From the IMG/VR virus record IMGVR_UViG_3300027754_000450, positions 1 through 23,461 of that record: 23,461 nucleotides of DNA; one strand, given 5' to 3'. Both the position numbers and the translations under genes were made by a program. The DNA is from a virus. How positions within the stretch are numbered: the first letter of the stretch is position 1; each line of letters opens with the position of its first letter. The notes beneath the pieces were generated by a model that did no database searches, was not told the DNA's origin, and saw only the letters and a program-made list of their open reading frames with translations. Shown in pieces: positions 7,203 through 13,862 of the stretch.

Positions 7203-7351
7203 TCTTCGTCCAGTGGGGCGAAAGGTACTACGCGGTGACTTCCAACGGAGATATTTTTGATTCTGGCGGGAAGCTAACAATCATCCCGGAGGGGCTGAAG
7301 AAAGCAATCAAGGAGGCGGGTATTCATGAAGAGGCAAATAGTAACAGTTAG
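7199..7351 (+). CDS. Small hypothetical protein, 50 aa
   Basis: The ATG overlaps the preceding stop (ATGA). The protein MIFVQWGERYYAVTSNGDIF... has a short beta-rich start with a WGERYYAVTSNGDIFDSGGKL pattern, as in a small beta-hairpin domain, and a basic helix (EGLKKAIKEAG). The AAGGAGG for the following glycosyltransferase lies inside it. Function unknown; it has no membrane segment. The overlap and the clean frame support a real gene. Confidence 0.5.
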   Translation: MIFVQWGERYYAVTSNGDIFDSGGKLTIIPEGLKKAIKEAGIHEEANSNS

Positions 7352-7970
7352 TTGCCAGTTGCCGGAATGGTTTGAGAAACATTCCCTGCCAAGGATGGAA
7401 GAATCGTCTAAGCGGTGGGACGCAAATCTTGTAGTCATTAGGCCAGAGAAGCCGATCGGACTGCTAGCCAAAATGTCACTGGTCGACGCGGTGCAGAATG
7501 CTGACAGGACTCTGTTTGTCGACAGCGATGTATTGATCTCGCGCGAGTGCGTAAACCCATTCGAGACTTTTCCCCAGGGACACTTCTATGCCTGTGCCGA
7601 CGCTCCTCACGGTGACCAGCTACATTGGGGCCGGGCAAACGAGATGATCTTATCTCAGGCAATGCTCGGATCGGTCAAGTGGACCCAGGGTTACTTCAAC
7701 ACCGGGGTCATGGTTTGCGACAGGCAACATGCAGGCGCCTGGGCCAATTTCGTGTACGCACCATTCGCATTCCCTGAGCAGACTTTCACCAACTACCGGG
7801 CCAGGATGCTCGGTTACTCCATTCGTTTCCTGAGTTGGGAATGGAACGCGATGGAGATTAATACCCCGAAGGATAAGAAACAGTCAGACGGATTCATGCC
7901 ACACGCAGCCGGGATCTACGGAGATGCTAGGGCGAAGTGGATTGAGGAAATGGACAAGGTACTGCCATGA
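7326..7970 (+). CDS. GT8-like glycosyltransferase
   Basis: 214 aa. It has the GT-A layout of retaining family-8-like transferases: LFVDSDVLI with the metal-binding D66-S67-D68, YFNTGVMV (FNTG, 124-127), EQTFTN (151-156) and a C-terminal HAAG (193-196). These are the DxD, NxG and HxxG positions that bind Mn2+ and the nucleotide-sugar. At 214 aa it is shorter than most bacterial GT8 proteins but complete for the core. There is no membrane segment, so it acts in the cytoplasm. AAGGAGG (7310-7316) precedes the ATG. Its stop overlaps the GT9-like gene (ATGA), which suggests joint action on one glycan. The acceptor is unknown. Confidence 0.7.
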   Translation: MKRQIVTVSCQLPEWFEKHSLPRMEESSKRWDANLVVIRPEKPIGLLAKMSLVDAVQNADRTLFVDSDVLISRECVNPFETFPQGHFYACADAPHGDQLHWGRANEMILSQAMLGSVKWTQGYFNTGVMVCDRQHAGAWANFVYAPFAFPEQTFTNYRARMLGYSIRFLSWEWNAMEINTPKDKKQSDGFMPHAAGIYGDARAKWIEEMDKVLP

Positions 7971-9031
7971 GAATATTGACTCTAAAAGATCCCATGATGT
8001 TGGACGATCGTCTGCATCATCCACACGATTCTGTCGTAGTCCCGGACGAGGTTCGCGGAGTGCCCGGGACACATGCCGATGCCTACACGATTCCTTACAG
8101 GGTTGGTTGCGCCTCGGGCGGATACGCGGCCCTTTACCGCGGTGGAGCGATCGGGGATCAGTTCATCGCCATGGGCATCGCCAGGGCAATGCAACACTAC
8201 GAGGGCGACGGAAGGATCGAGGCTTACGTTCCGCAAAGGCACTTGCCACTGTGGGAAGGATTCGCCGGAGTCAGGGTCATGCCATTAGCTCCTACGATTG
8301 CCACCTGGAAATCTTATAAGGGTCACGTCTGCCTGGACGATATCCTGTCGAAGACCGCGCACCTAGATGGCAACGTGTACGACTACGTCTACAGATCCTG
8401 GGGCGTCGAGGTCGACGACAACTTTAAGAAGCCTTACGCAAAGCTACTGGACAAAGACCAGAACGAACTTGCCGACATTGGATTCCATCCTGAAGGACCG
8501 TTCCTGCTTTATTCGATCAGCGGATCGAGCCTATGGAAGAGCTACCCAACCTACGAGGCGGGGCTGTTCATCAAGTCGTTCCTCAAGGAGAACAAGGATT
8601 GGCAAGTCGTAGCAGTGGGCCACGACGATCCTCCCTTGTCCATCACCCACAGCAGACTGATCAATCTCCAGGGAAGACTACGCAACATTAGGACGCTATT
8701 GCACCTAGCTGCGCGTTGCGACATGGCAGTTTGCCCGGAGTCGGCAGTCATGCATATGACAGCGATATTCGACGCTCCAACCGTAGGGTTGTACGGACCC
8801 TACGGACCTGAGCACACGTCGAAGTACTACAAGTATGTGAAGCCAATCTTTCCTAAAGATGTTTGTCCCCACGCCCCATGCTCGGTGTACGAGCAACCCA
8901 AGGACAAATGCAAAGACGCGGTCAACGCAATACAGGGAGAACCCAAATGGTGCAACGTTCTAAGGTCAATCAAGCCAGAAGATATTCTGGCAAAGACAAA
9001 AGAAATCCAAGCAAACCTAAAACAGGCATAA
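7967..9031 (+). CDS. GT9-like (heptosyltransferase-fold) glycosyltransferase
   Basis: 354 aa. GGAIGDQFI (59-67) matches the N-terminal GxGD loop of family-9 transferases. CPESAVMHMTAIFDAPTVGLYGP (from residue 256) matches the D/ESGxMHLA...PxVALFGP donor-binding signature. The fold is the GT-B type of lipopolysaccharide heptosyltransferases, which use ADP-heptose; in phages the donor and acceptor are unknown. The C-terminus is Cys-rich (CPHAPC, DKCKD, WC between 305 and 330), as in some GT9 proteins. It starts in an ATGA overlap with the GT8-like gene. The two transferases may build a two-sugar modification of DNA, a virion protein or host surface glycan. Confidence 0.72.
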   Translation: MRILTLKDPMMLDDRLHHPHDSVVVPDEVRGVPGTHADAYTIPYRVGCASGGYAALYRGGAIGDQFIAMGIARAMQHYEGDGRIEAYVPQRHLPLWEGFAGVRVMPLAPTIATWKSYKGHVCLDDILSKTAHLDGNVYDYVYRSWGVEVDDNFKKPYAKLLDKDQNELADIGFHPEGPFLLYSISGSSLWKSYPTYEAGLFIKSFLKENKDWQVVAVGHDDPPLSITHSRLINLQGRLRNIRTLLHLAARCDMAVCPESAVMHMTAIFDAPTVGLYGPYGPEHTSKYYKYVKPIFPKDVCPHAPCSVYEQPKDKCKDAVNAIQGEPKWCNVLRSIKPEDILAKTKEIQANLKQA

Positions 9032-9207
9032 TCAGAATCGTTTCTGAGAAGAAAGTTGTCTGCTATGAGTTGGGCCTAGACGTGGACAAGGACGTCTACG
9101 AGTCAATCGTTGAGGCTGGGCGCATTCACATTGCGAACGACAAGGATGCTCTGTTCCAGTACGCGCTGAAGACAGCACTGAAGGAGTGCGCTAATGAACG
9201 ACTTTAA
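8947..9207 (+). CDS. Small hypothetical protein overlapping the GT9 gene
   Basis: 86 aa from the ATG at 8947, preceded by AGGGAGA at suitable distance; the frame is open further upstream but only inside the GT9-like gene. It overlaps that gene by 85 bases. The basic N-terminus (VQRSKVNQARRYSGKDKR) lies in the overlap. The unique part (IIRIVSEKKVVCYELGLDVDKDVYESIVEAGRIHI...DALFQYALKTAL) alternates strands and helices. No family is recognised. It overlaps the oxygenase gene by 14 bases. Confidence 0.5.
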   Translation: MVQRSKVNQARRYSGKDKRNPSKPKTGIIRIVSEKKVVCYELGLDVDKDVYESIVEAGRIHIANDKDALFQYALKTALKECANERL

Positions 9208-9757
9208 GCAGAAGATCCTGACAGCAGTGTGCGAGCCGGACGTGTTGACCGAGCACCAGTGCAACATGATCCGCGACGACGCCCAGGTCATAGGCATGAA
9301 AAGATCTCACGTCATGAATAAGGATGGCACGACCCGGGCCGCGTTCACCAGGACATGCTCGTCGTGTTGGGTGCCGTTCGCGGAACATTACAAGTGGCTA
9401 TACGAAGTGGTAAGGAACATGGCCGGGGACCTAAACCAACAGCACTACAGGCTGGACATTACCGGAATGCAACAACTGCAGATCTTGCGATACAGGCCCG
9501 GGCAGTTCTTCCTGCCACACTTCGACTGCTTCGATGGTAGCGATCGCAAGCTAACGATGGTGATCAATCTATCAGACCCAACAGAGTTTCTCGGTGGAGG
9601 GCTCAGGGTTGAGTGCGACTTGCACAACGCTAAGGATGTTAAGAAGCGGGGATCGGCGACGATGTTCCCCACCTACATAAGGCACCAGGCACTGCCAGTG
9701 TTCTTTGGCTCCAGGTGGGTCCTGGTCGCCTGGTTGACCGGAGGACAGTGGAGATGA
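9194..9757 (+). CDS. 2-oxoglutarate/Fe(II)-dependent dioxygenase, prolyl-4-hydroxylase type
   Basis: 187 aa. The double-stranded beta-helix signature is clear: QILRYRPGQFFLPHFD with H109 and D111 (HxD), the GGGLRVE strand near 134-140, RHQALPVFFGSRWVLVAW with the distal H164, and R174 for 2-oxoglutarate. Length and motifs match PKHD/P4H-like oxygenases common in phages, which hydroxylate protein or, in other branches, nucleobases. All metal ligands are present, so it is probably active. It follows two glycosyltransferases, so hydroxylation followed by sugar transfer is possible, though no substrate is known. It ends in an ATGA overlap with a tiny membrane peptide gene. Confidence 0.8.
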   Translation: MNDFKQKILTAVCEPDVLTEHQCNMIRDDAQVIGMKRSHVMNKDGTTRAAFTRTCSSCWVPFAEHYKWLYEVVRNMAGDLNQQHYRLDITGMQQLQILRYRPGQFFLPHFDCFDGSDRKLTMVINLSDPTEFLGGGLRVECDLHNAKDVKKRGSATMFPTYIRHQALPVFFGSRWVLVAWLTGGQWR

Positions 9758-9834
9758 ACGGTTGGTACGCAATTATTGTTTGGGTAGTTGTTTTTGGATT
9801 GCTAGCAATCTACTGCGACAAGCTGACAAAATGA
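9754..9834 (+). CDS. 26-aa membrane peptide
   Basis: It starts in an ATGA overlap with the oxygenase gene and ends in an ATGA overlap with the next gene, so both junctions support translation. Residues 4-21 (WYAIIVWVVVFGLLAIYC) are a single hydrophobic span, followed by DKLTK. It is too short for a family assignment. It may be a membrane-active phage peptide, or mainly serve to couple translation between its neighbours. Confidence 0.45.
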   Translation: MNGWYAIIVWVVVFGLLAIYCDKLTK

Positions 9835-9983
9835 GAGCTCTTGCTTGGACTCTTTATTGGATAGGAGACTTGATCTCGAGAACGTTTATGCGGTTTGGTT
9901 GGGGATATTCTATTTACAATAGATTCATGAACTGGTCGTTGAAGTTTGATAAGAACGACGAGATCTGGAAGAAAGTTAAATGA
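9831..9983 (+). CDS. Small conserved phage membrane-associated protein
   Basis: 50 aa from the ATG at 9831 (ATGA overlap). The pattern LAWTLYWIGDLISRTFM...GWGYSIYNRFMNWSLKFDK...IWKKVK is a small family seen repeatedly in phage genomes, with the conserved YWxGDxIS, YxxYNxxMxWS and DKxxxxWKxVK positions. It is aromatic-rich and amphipathic, probably membrane-associated. Function unknown. It ends in an ATGA overlap with the following gene. Confidence 0.7.
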   Translation: MRALAWTLYWIGDLISRTFMRFGWGYSIYNRFMNWSLKFDKNDEIWKKVK

Positions 9984-10570
9984 CCCACGCAGCCAACCTT
10001 CCGCGCCACCTATACGTCAAGGTCGACATGGCGTTTGTGTCTGACGGTGAGAAGCAGGAGATAGAAGACGCTGTCTGGTTCGGACTGACAGCGATCCCTG
10101 GCCGGGCCTGGGGATGCACTGTCATGCTCAAGTGTGGAGCGATCTACCGCGGACTTCCACTGCATGCCTTGGCCCATGGTGAGATTGCTATTGCCGATTG
10201 GGATCTCAACGACGCGCAGAGATGGGACTGTTTCGGATGGAACTTCACGACGATCGAGTACGAGTATTTGATGGGCCTATCGTGCAAGGTGTGGATTGCT
10301 AGCAGAAAGATATGGGAGGTTGGGCGCTACATGTTTACCGCGGAACCTTACGGAGACGGATTCTCCATGGCCCCGGAGCAGACAAAGTCGCATCACTTTA
10401 TCAAGCTGAACAACGGACGCATGACTGCGGTCCCGGGCAACAACGTTCTGTGGAACGAGTCGAGCTTCACTACTCCAGGCGACAAGCCTAAGTGGCTACG
10501 CGGACAGCGCAAGACCTGGCACGGTGAGGAAGCGACCTGGGACGACGTAGTGGGTGAAGAAACAGCGTAA
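9980..10570 (+). CDS. Recurrent phage protein of unknown function
   Basis: 196 aa. Conserved stretches AVWFGLTAIPGRAWGCTVMLKCGAIYRGLPLHALAHG, RWDCFGWNFTTIEYEYLMGLSCKVW, EPYGDGFSMAPEQTKSHHFI and NNGRMTAVPGNNVLWNESSFT match a family that I recall from many proteobacterial phages and prophages without a known role. It is rich in Trp, Cys and His, but the spacing shows no standard enzyme motif. There is no signal peptide or membrane segment. It is translationally coupled to the small protein upstream. It could belong to the modification module or be a structural accessory; the sequence does not decide. Confidence 0.65.
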   Translation: MTHAANLPRHLYVKVDMAFVSDGEKQEIEDAVWFGLTAIPGRAWGCTVMLKCGAIYRGLPLHALAHGEIAIADWDLNDAQRWDCFGWNFTTIEYEYLMGLSCKVWIASRKIWEVGRYMFTAEPYGDGFSMAPEQTKSHHFIKLNNGRMTAVPGNNVLWNESSFTTPGDKPKWLRGQRKTWHGEEATWDDVVGEETA

Positions 10571-10601
10571 TGTCGGTAAACAAATAACAGAAAGGATACA
10601 T

Positions 10602-10757
10602 ATGCCATTAGGAAAAAACGTATCGAAGAACATGCGGGAACTGATGAAAGATAATAAGAAGAAGGGCAAGGAGCGCGGGGCCGGAGGTAAGGCCAGGAGC
10701 TTTGAGCAGATGGTAGCGATCGCACTCAACGCAGCTGGCAAGAGCAAGAATCGGTGA
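10602..10757 (+). CDS. DUF6496-like small basic phage protein
   Basis: 51 aa from the ATG at 10602, chosen because AAAGGA lies 6 bases upstream; the frame upstream of it has no protein-like features. The pattern MPLGKNVSKNMRELMKDNKKKG...SFEQMVAIALNAAGKSK matches the DUF6496 type: an N-terminal SxxxRELM helix and a C-terminal AVAIALxxAxKSK helix. It is very basic (about one quarter Lys/Arg) and probably binds nucleic acid. Its role is unknown. It ends in a GTGA overlap with the next gene. Confidence 0.72.
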   Translation: MPLGKNVSKNMRELMKDNKKKGKERGAGGKARSFEQMVAIALNAAGKSKNR

Positions 10758-10996
10758 GTTTGGCGAACACCCTCAAGTGGCAACGTGATATCCTCGAGGC
10801 AACTAAGAGGATGCTCGTTGTGCAAAGAGATGCTTCGGACCATACCCACGCTCCGTCAGTCCGGCAGATTATCACCAATGTCGACGCGGCTCTGCTGTTC
10901 AACAAAGAACTAAGTGAAAATCTACAAGATAACCTCCGTCAAGTTCGGGGCGCTTGTGAAGGATCTTGGCCTCGCTCCGGGGAGCTTGTTCCCTGA
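10754..10996 (+). CDS. Small hypothetical helical protein
   Basis: 80 aa from a GTG in a GTGA overlap. The sequence SLANTLKWQRDILEATKRMLVVQRDASDHTHAPSVRQIITNVDAALLFNKELSENLQ is helical and resembles small phage proteins of the type 'two helices with a Asp-His-rich loop'. The last 28 codons overlap the next gene in another frame and look less protein-like, so the functional part may end near residue 60. No family is recognised. Confidence 0.45.
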   Translation: MSLANTLKWQRDILEATKRMLVVQRDASDHTHAPSVRQIITNVDAALLFNKELSENLQDNLRQVRGACEGSWPRSGELVP

Positions 10997-11165
10997 GGAG
11001 TTCGGCAACCAAGGAAGAATAATCAACGCGATGCTTTACGACTACTGGCACGGAAATGGATATAAGCTGGACATGTTGACAGGAACTTTTGTAGAAGATA
11101 AGACAACAACCCCAACGAAAGGAACCCCGCAATGCAATCCACCAGACTCACGAAAGGAGACCTGA
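10914..11165 (+). CDS. Small hypothetical protein
   Basis: 83 aa from a GTG, overlapping the preceding gene by 83 bases. The sequence MKIYKITSVKFGALVKDLGLAPGSLFPEEFGNQGRIINAMLYDYWHGNGYKLDML looks like a folded alpha/beta domain, and it is the better-supported frame in the overlap. The tail (KTTTPTKGTPQCNPPDSRKET) is disordered and overlaps the next gene by 34 bases. No family is recognised and no good SD is visible; expression may depend on translation of the upstream frame. Confidence 0.5.
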   Translation: MKIYKITSVKFGALVKDLGLAPGSLFPEEFGNQGRIINAMLYDYWHGNGYKLDMLTGTFVEDKTTTPTKGTPQCNPPDSRKET

Positions 11166-11494
11166 CCGAACGGTACAGGCAACTAGCAGGAGAGGTCGTC
11201 GTGCAGATGATCTCAGATATTAAACTACTGAACCGCAGGAGAATCCTGTCCGGCTTAGTACAGATCGCCAAGCCAGTACGGACAGCATGGCAAGGTGACG
11301 GATACAAAACGTATACGGAGTCCGAAGAACTAGTGCGCGCGGTCCGCGGTGAACCAATGGCTACATGGCTCATGGTCGCCGGGGCCAATGTAGATCACCG
11401 TGACGTCGTCCGGCGCCTGGAGAAGTTGACCCCTGAGAAGTGCATCGAAAGCGAGCACAGGAAGTTCCATCAGTCCAGGAAGGGAAACCGATGA
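11132..11494 (+). CDS. Hypothetical protein, 120 aa
   Basis: The ATG has AAAGGA 9 bases upstream, inside the preceding gene. Residues 1-50 (LTERYRQLAGEVVVQMISDIKLLNRRRILSGLVQIAKPVRTAW) look helical. Residues 65-120 include an EELVRAV helix, a WLMVAGANVDHRDVVRRLEKL segment, and a basic C-terminus. The size and helical, Arg-rich make-up recall small replication-accessory proteins encoded before helicase genes, but no motif confirms this. Its TGA overlaps the next ATG. Confidence 0.5.
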   Translation: MQSTRLTKGDLTERYRQLAGEVVVQMISDIKLLNRRRILSGLVQIAKPVRTAWQGDGYKTYTESEELVRAVRGEPMATWLMVAGANVDHRDVVRRLEKLTPEKCIESEHRKFHQSRKGNR

Positions 11495-11655
11495 AGATGG
11501 ACGACTACAAGTGCGCGGTCCCTAACGAACTAAAGAAACTGGCGGAACAGTTCCAGGTCGAGAAGTGCTGGATCTTTCCTGACAAGGTTTGGCAAGTGAT
11601 CGTGGAGATGCGCGGTACTGCCTGGCGCAATATGTGGGGAAGGCAATACAAATGA
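11491..11655 (+). CDS. Small hypothetical protein before the helicase
   Basis: 54 aa from the ATG in an ATGA overlap; a second Met two codons later is an alternative start. MKMDDYKCAVPNELKKLAEQFQVEKCWIFPDKVWQVIVEMRGTAWRNMWG is helical with several Trp. It overlaps the helicase gene by four bases (ATGA). No family is recognised. The tight coupling suggests work with the helicase, for example as a loader-type accessory, but this is only position-based inference. Confidence 0.5.
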   Translation: MKMDDYKCAVPNELKKLAEQFQVEKCWIFPDKVWQVIVEMRGTAWRNMWGRQYK

Positions 11656-13070
11656 ACCCGGACTCTTACGGACCACCGCGGGACAACGAGGCTGAGTGGG
11701 CAGTGCTGTCGGCATGCTTCACTGACCCAACAATCCTGGATAGGAACAAGGCTGAGATCCTGGACCCACACAACTACTACCAACCAGTAGCCCGGTGCGT
11801 CGCCCGGGGGCTCAGGGACGGTGTGCCACCTGACGCTGTCGCAATGGGTGAGTTTGTGGCGAAGGAGCACCAGAAGTATGTGCACGAATTTAGTCTGAAG
11901 ATTATGTCAGGATCGATCACTTCCGCGTCGAAGATGGACTATTGGTTGCCCAGGTTGCGGAAGACTACGCGCATGCGGAACATGCACACAGCTGCGCTCA
12001 AGGCGCTCGGTGCGATGGAAGAACAGGACGCATGCCCGGAAGATATTAGGAACATCCTGGCCGGGGCCAGCAAGCCATGGGGCAGTGGCAATCTCCCACT
12101 CATCATGGAGGCGGGGGCCTTGGACGAATTGCCGATTGAAAAGCCGGAGGAGATTATCTACGGAGCCCTGCACCGGGGATGTAAGATGGTGCTAGGCGGG
12201 ACCAGCAAGAGCATGAAGACTTGGACGCTGTTGCAGTTGGCGATATGTGTGGCGTCTGGCACAAAGTTTTGGGAGATGCAAACGCGCAGGACGCGGGTGC
12301 TGTTCATCAATTTCGAGATTCAGCAGTACTCATTCCGCGAGAGGATCAGATCAGTGTGCCGGGCGCTAGGCATTCAGATCCCTAGCGACCAGTTGTTTGT
12401 TTGGAACTTGCGCGGACACTCGGCGGACCTGAGCGCGTTGCGGCCCAAGATAATCGACCAGCTAAGGATCGGAGAGTTTGGACTGATCTGCTTCGACCCG
12501 ATCTACAAGTTGTACGGAGAGAGAGATGAAAATTCAGCCGGGGAAATGGCTACGTTGATGAACGAGGTAGACAGTATTGCAGTGGAAACCAACGCGAGCG
12601 TCGTGTTCGGGCATCACTTCAGCAAGGGCCACGGCAACAGGGCCGGGTTTGATAAGATGTCAGGCAGTACAGTCTTTGCCCGGGACCCGGACAGTATCTT
12701 CGTTATGCATCCTCACAAGGAAGAGAACGTGCTGATCGTCGAGCCAACGATGAGAGACTTTTCTCCGATCGATCCGTTCTGTGTGCAGTGGGAATTTCCG
12801 CTGATGAAGCGCACAGCAGAATTTAATCCGGACGACGCGCGCCCAACCGAAGGATCGAAGAAGGCATACGAGGATGAGGAAGTGATGGCATGCGTTGACA
12901 AGGAGAAAGGATCTTCATTCAAGGATGTGTGGGAGAAAGCAGATCCTGCAATGGGAATTCCGCGGGGAACTCTCTCGAGATATCTCACGCGCTTGGTGAA
13001 GTCAGGTAAGTTGCTGAAAGATAAAACGCAGTTCGGCGAGGTTTACCGCGTTCCGGCGCCAGGTTTTTAG
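11652..13070 (+). CDS. Replicative DNA helicase: DnaB-N-like domain plus RepA-like ATPase
   Basis: 472 aa from the ATG at 11652 (ATGA overlap); an open frame back to 11589 adds 21 unlikely residues. Residues 10-125 resemble the DnaB N-terminal domain (NEAEWAVLSACFTDP...YQPVARCVARGL). Residues 165-390 are a RecA-fold ATPase of the RepA/AAA_25 type. GGTSKSMKT (182-190) is the P-loop, with the usual Gly before Lys replaced by Met. FINFE follows at 219-223, ICFDPI at 279-284 gives the Walker B Asp, and GHHFSKG (320-326) gives the sensor histidines. Residues 405-470 look like a winged helix (FKDVWEKA...IPRGTLSRYLTRLVKSGKL). It should unwind DNA at the fork; no primase domain is attached. Confidence 0.78.
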   Translation: MNPDSYGPPRDNEAEWAVLSACFTDPTILDRNKAEILDPHNYYQPVARCVARGLRDGVPPDAVAMGEFVAKEHQKYVHEFSLKIMSGSITSASKMDYWLPRLRKTTRMRNMHTAALKALGAMEEQDACPEDIRNILAGASKPWGSGNLPLIMEAGALDELPIEKPEEIIYGALHRGCKMVLGGTSKSMKTWTLLQLAICVASGTKFWEMQTRRTRVLFINFEIQQYSFRERIRSVCRALGIQIPSDQLFVWNLRGHSADLSALRPKIIDQLRIGEFGLICFDPIYKLYGERDENSAGEMATLMNEVDSIAVETNASVVFGHHFSKGHGNRAGFDKMSGSTVFARDPDSIFVMHPHKEENVLIVEPTMRDFSPIDPFCVQWEFPLMKRTAEFNPDDARPTEGSKKAYEDEEVMACVDKEKGSSFKDVWEKADPAMGIPRGTLSRYLTRLVKSGKLLKDKTQFGEVYRVPAPGF

Positions 13071-13129
13071 AAAAAGTATTTCATTCAATATCAACAACTT
13101 ACGCATTGTATTGAAAATACTTGTAGACA

Positions 13130-13148
13130 TAACCCAGCCGATGGGTTA
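13130..13148 (+). repeat. Perfect 7-bp hairpin before the A-rich small-gene cluster
   Basis: TAACCCA (13130-13136) and TGGGTTA (13142-13148) pair perfectly around a 5-base loop, ending 10 bases before the ATG at 13159. The 88-base gap 13071-13158 is AT-rich and probably carries the promoter of this cluster, but no sigma70 pair with normal spacing is convincing (TTGTAG at 13121 and CATAAC at 13128 do not fit together). The stem could be an operator, or an mRNA 5' hairpin. Confidence 0.4.
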
Positions 13149-13158
13149 AATTCTAACC

Positions 13159-13380
13159 ATGAACAACACAATAAACCAGGCCGAGGAAAGCACGGCGAAA
13201 GTTGCTTTTGAATTAAAAAATAATTTGCTTTTATATGTTGGCAATTATGAGAAAAGCAGATCACAACAAGAGGAAGCTCGTTATCTTTTGGAAAAACTTG
13301 AAAAAGCAAATCGTATCCATTCGCAAATGATTCATGAGTTATGGGAAAAATATGAAATGATGAAATGGGGGAAATTATAA
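13159..13380 (+). CDS. Small hypothetical coiled-coil protein
   Basis: 73 aa. The AT-rich gene starts ATGAACAACACA and has no Shine-Dalgarno; a 7-bp hairpin lies just upstream. Residues 30-65 (NYEKSRSQQEEARYLLEKLEKANRIHSQMIHELWEKYEMM) are a strong helix with coiled-coil character. No family is recognised. Base and codon use (Lys as AAA, many A-ending codons) differ from the flanking GC-richer genes, which suggests separate acquisition. One base separates its stop from the next ATG. Confidence 0.55.
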   Translation: MNNTINQAEESTAKVAFELKNNLLLYVGNYEKSRSQQEEARYLLEKLEKANRIHSQMIHELWEKYEMMKWGKL

Positions 13381-13381
13381 T

Positions 13382-13573
13382 ATGAACAACACATTAACAG
13401 CAAAAGCCGAACCCGCCTTGATCACCAAGACCGGGAAAACTTGGACAATGAGCAGACTCAATTCGGTTGGTGGAGTAATTTCATCAACCCATAAGACGCT
13501 GAAGTCCGCGAAGGAAAAAGCTGAAAGCCTCGGATACGTTTTCGAGGTCGGGAACTTTCAGTGGAAAAACTAA
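13382..13573 (+). CDS. Small hypothetical protein, 63 aa
   Basis: The ATG follows the previous stop by one base, and the gene opens with the same 12 bases (ATGAACAACACA) as its neighbour at 13159. LITKTGKTWTMSRLNSVGGVISSTHKTLKSAKEKAESLGYVFEVGNFQW looks like a small beta-beta-alpha domain with aromatic residues near the ends. No family is recognised. It overlaps the possible GTG start of the next gene by 13 bases. Confidence 0.5.
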   Translation: MNNTLTAKAEPALITKTGKTWTMSRLNSVGGVISSTHKTLKSAKEKAESLGYVFEVGNFQWKN

Positions 13574-13599
13574 CCCCCAACCAAGAAAGACCAACCAAC

Positions 13600-13776
13600 A
13601 TGATCAACACAACTAAAAGCAAGATACTGGAAAAACTATTCGTGAACTACGTCAACTCGAATTCGGAAAGGATTCGGGCGCTCGCGAAGTTCTGCAACTT
13701 GTCACAACAAGAAAAGTCTGACCTTGTAGTGGCATTCAAGAAACATCAGTTAACCATTAAAGGAGAATCCAAATGA
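13600..13776 (+). CDS. Small helical hypothetical protein
   Basis: 58 aa from the ATG at 13600 (ATGATCAACACA, similar to the two preceding starts); an in-frame GTG at 13561 would add 13 polar residues. LEKLFVNYVNSNSERIRALAKFCNLSQQEKSDLVVAFKKHQL is helical, and LAKFCNLSQQEKSDLV recalls a short HTH-like turn, but no family is recognised. It ends in an ATGA overlap with the following membrane peptide gene; the AAAGGAG serving that gene lies inside this one. Confidence 0.5.
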   Translation: MINTTKSKILEKLFVNYVNSNSERIRALAKFCNLSQQEKSDLVVAFKKHQLTIKGESK

Positions 13777-13862
13777 CCGAACTAATCCTATTGACCCCAT
13801 GCGGAATTCTGTGCACCGTGTTTATGTGGCTTATGGCTACAAGTAAGGAGTGTGGGAAATGA
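13773..13862 (+). CDS. 29-aa membrane peptide before dcm
   Basis: Its ATG has AAAGGAG 7 bases upstream and overlaps the previous stop (ATGA); its TGA overlaps the dcm ATG. Residues 3-23 (ELILLTPCGILCTVFMWLMAT) form one hydrophobic span, with KECGK at the end. It also contains AAGGAG, the ribosome binding site for dcm. It may be a true membrane peptide or a coupling leader; size prevents a family call. Confidence 0.5.
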   Translation: MTELILLTPCGILCTVFMWLMATSKECGK

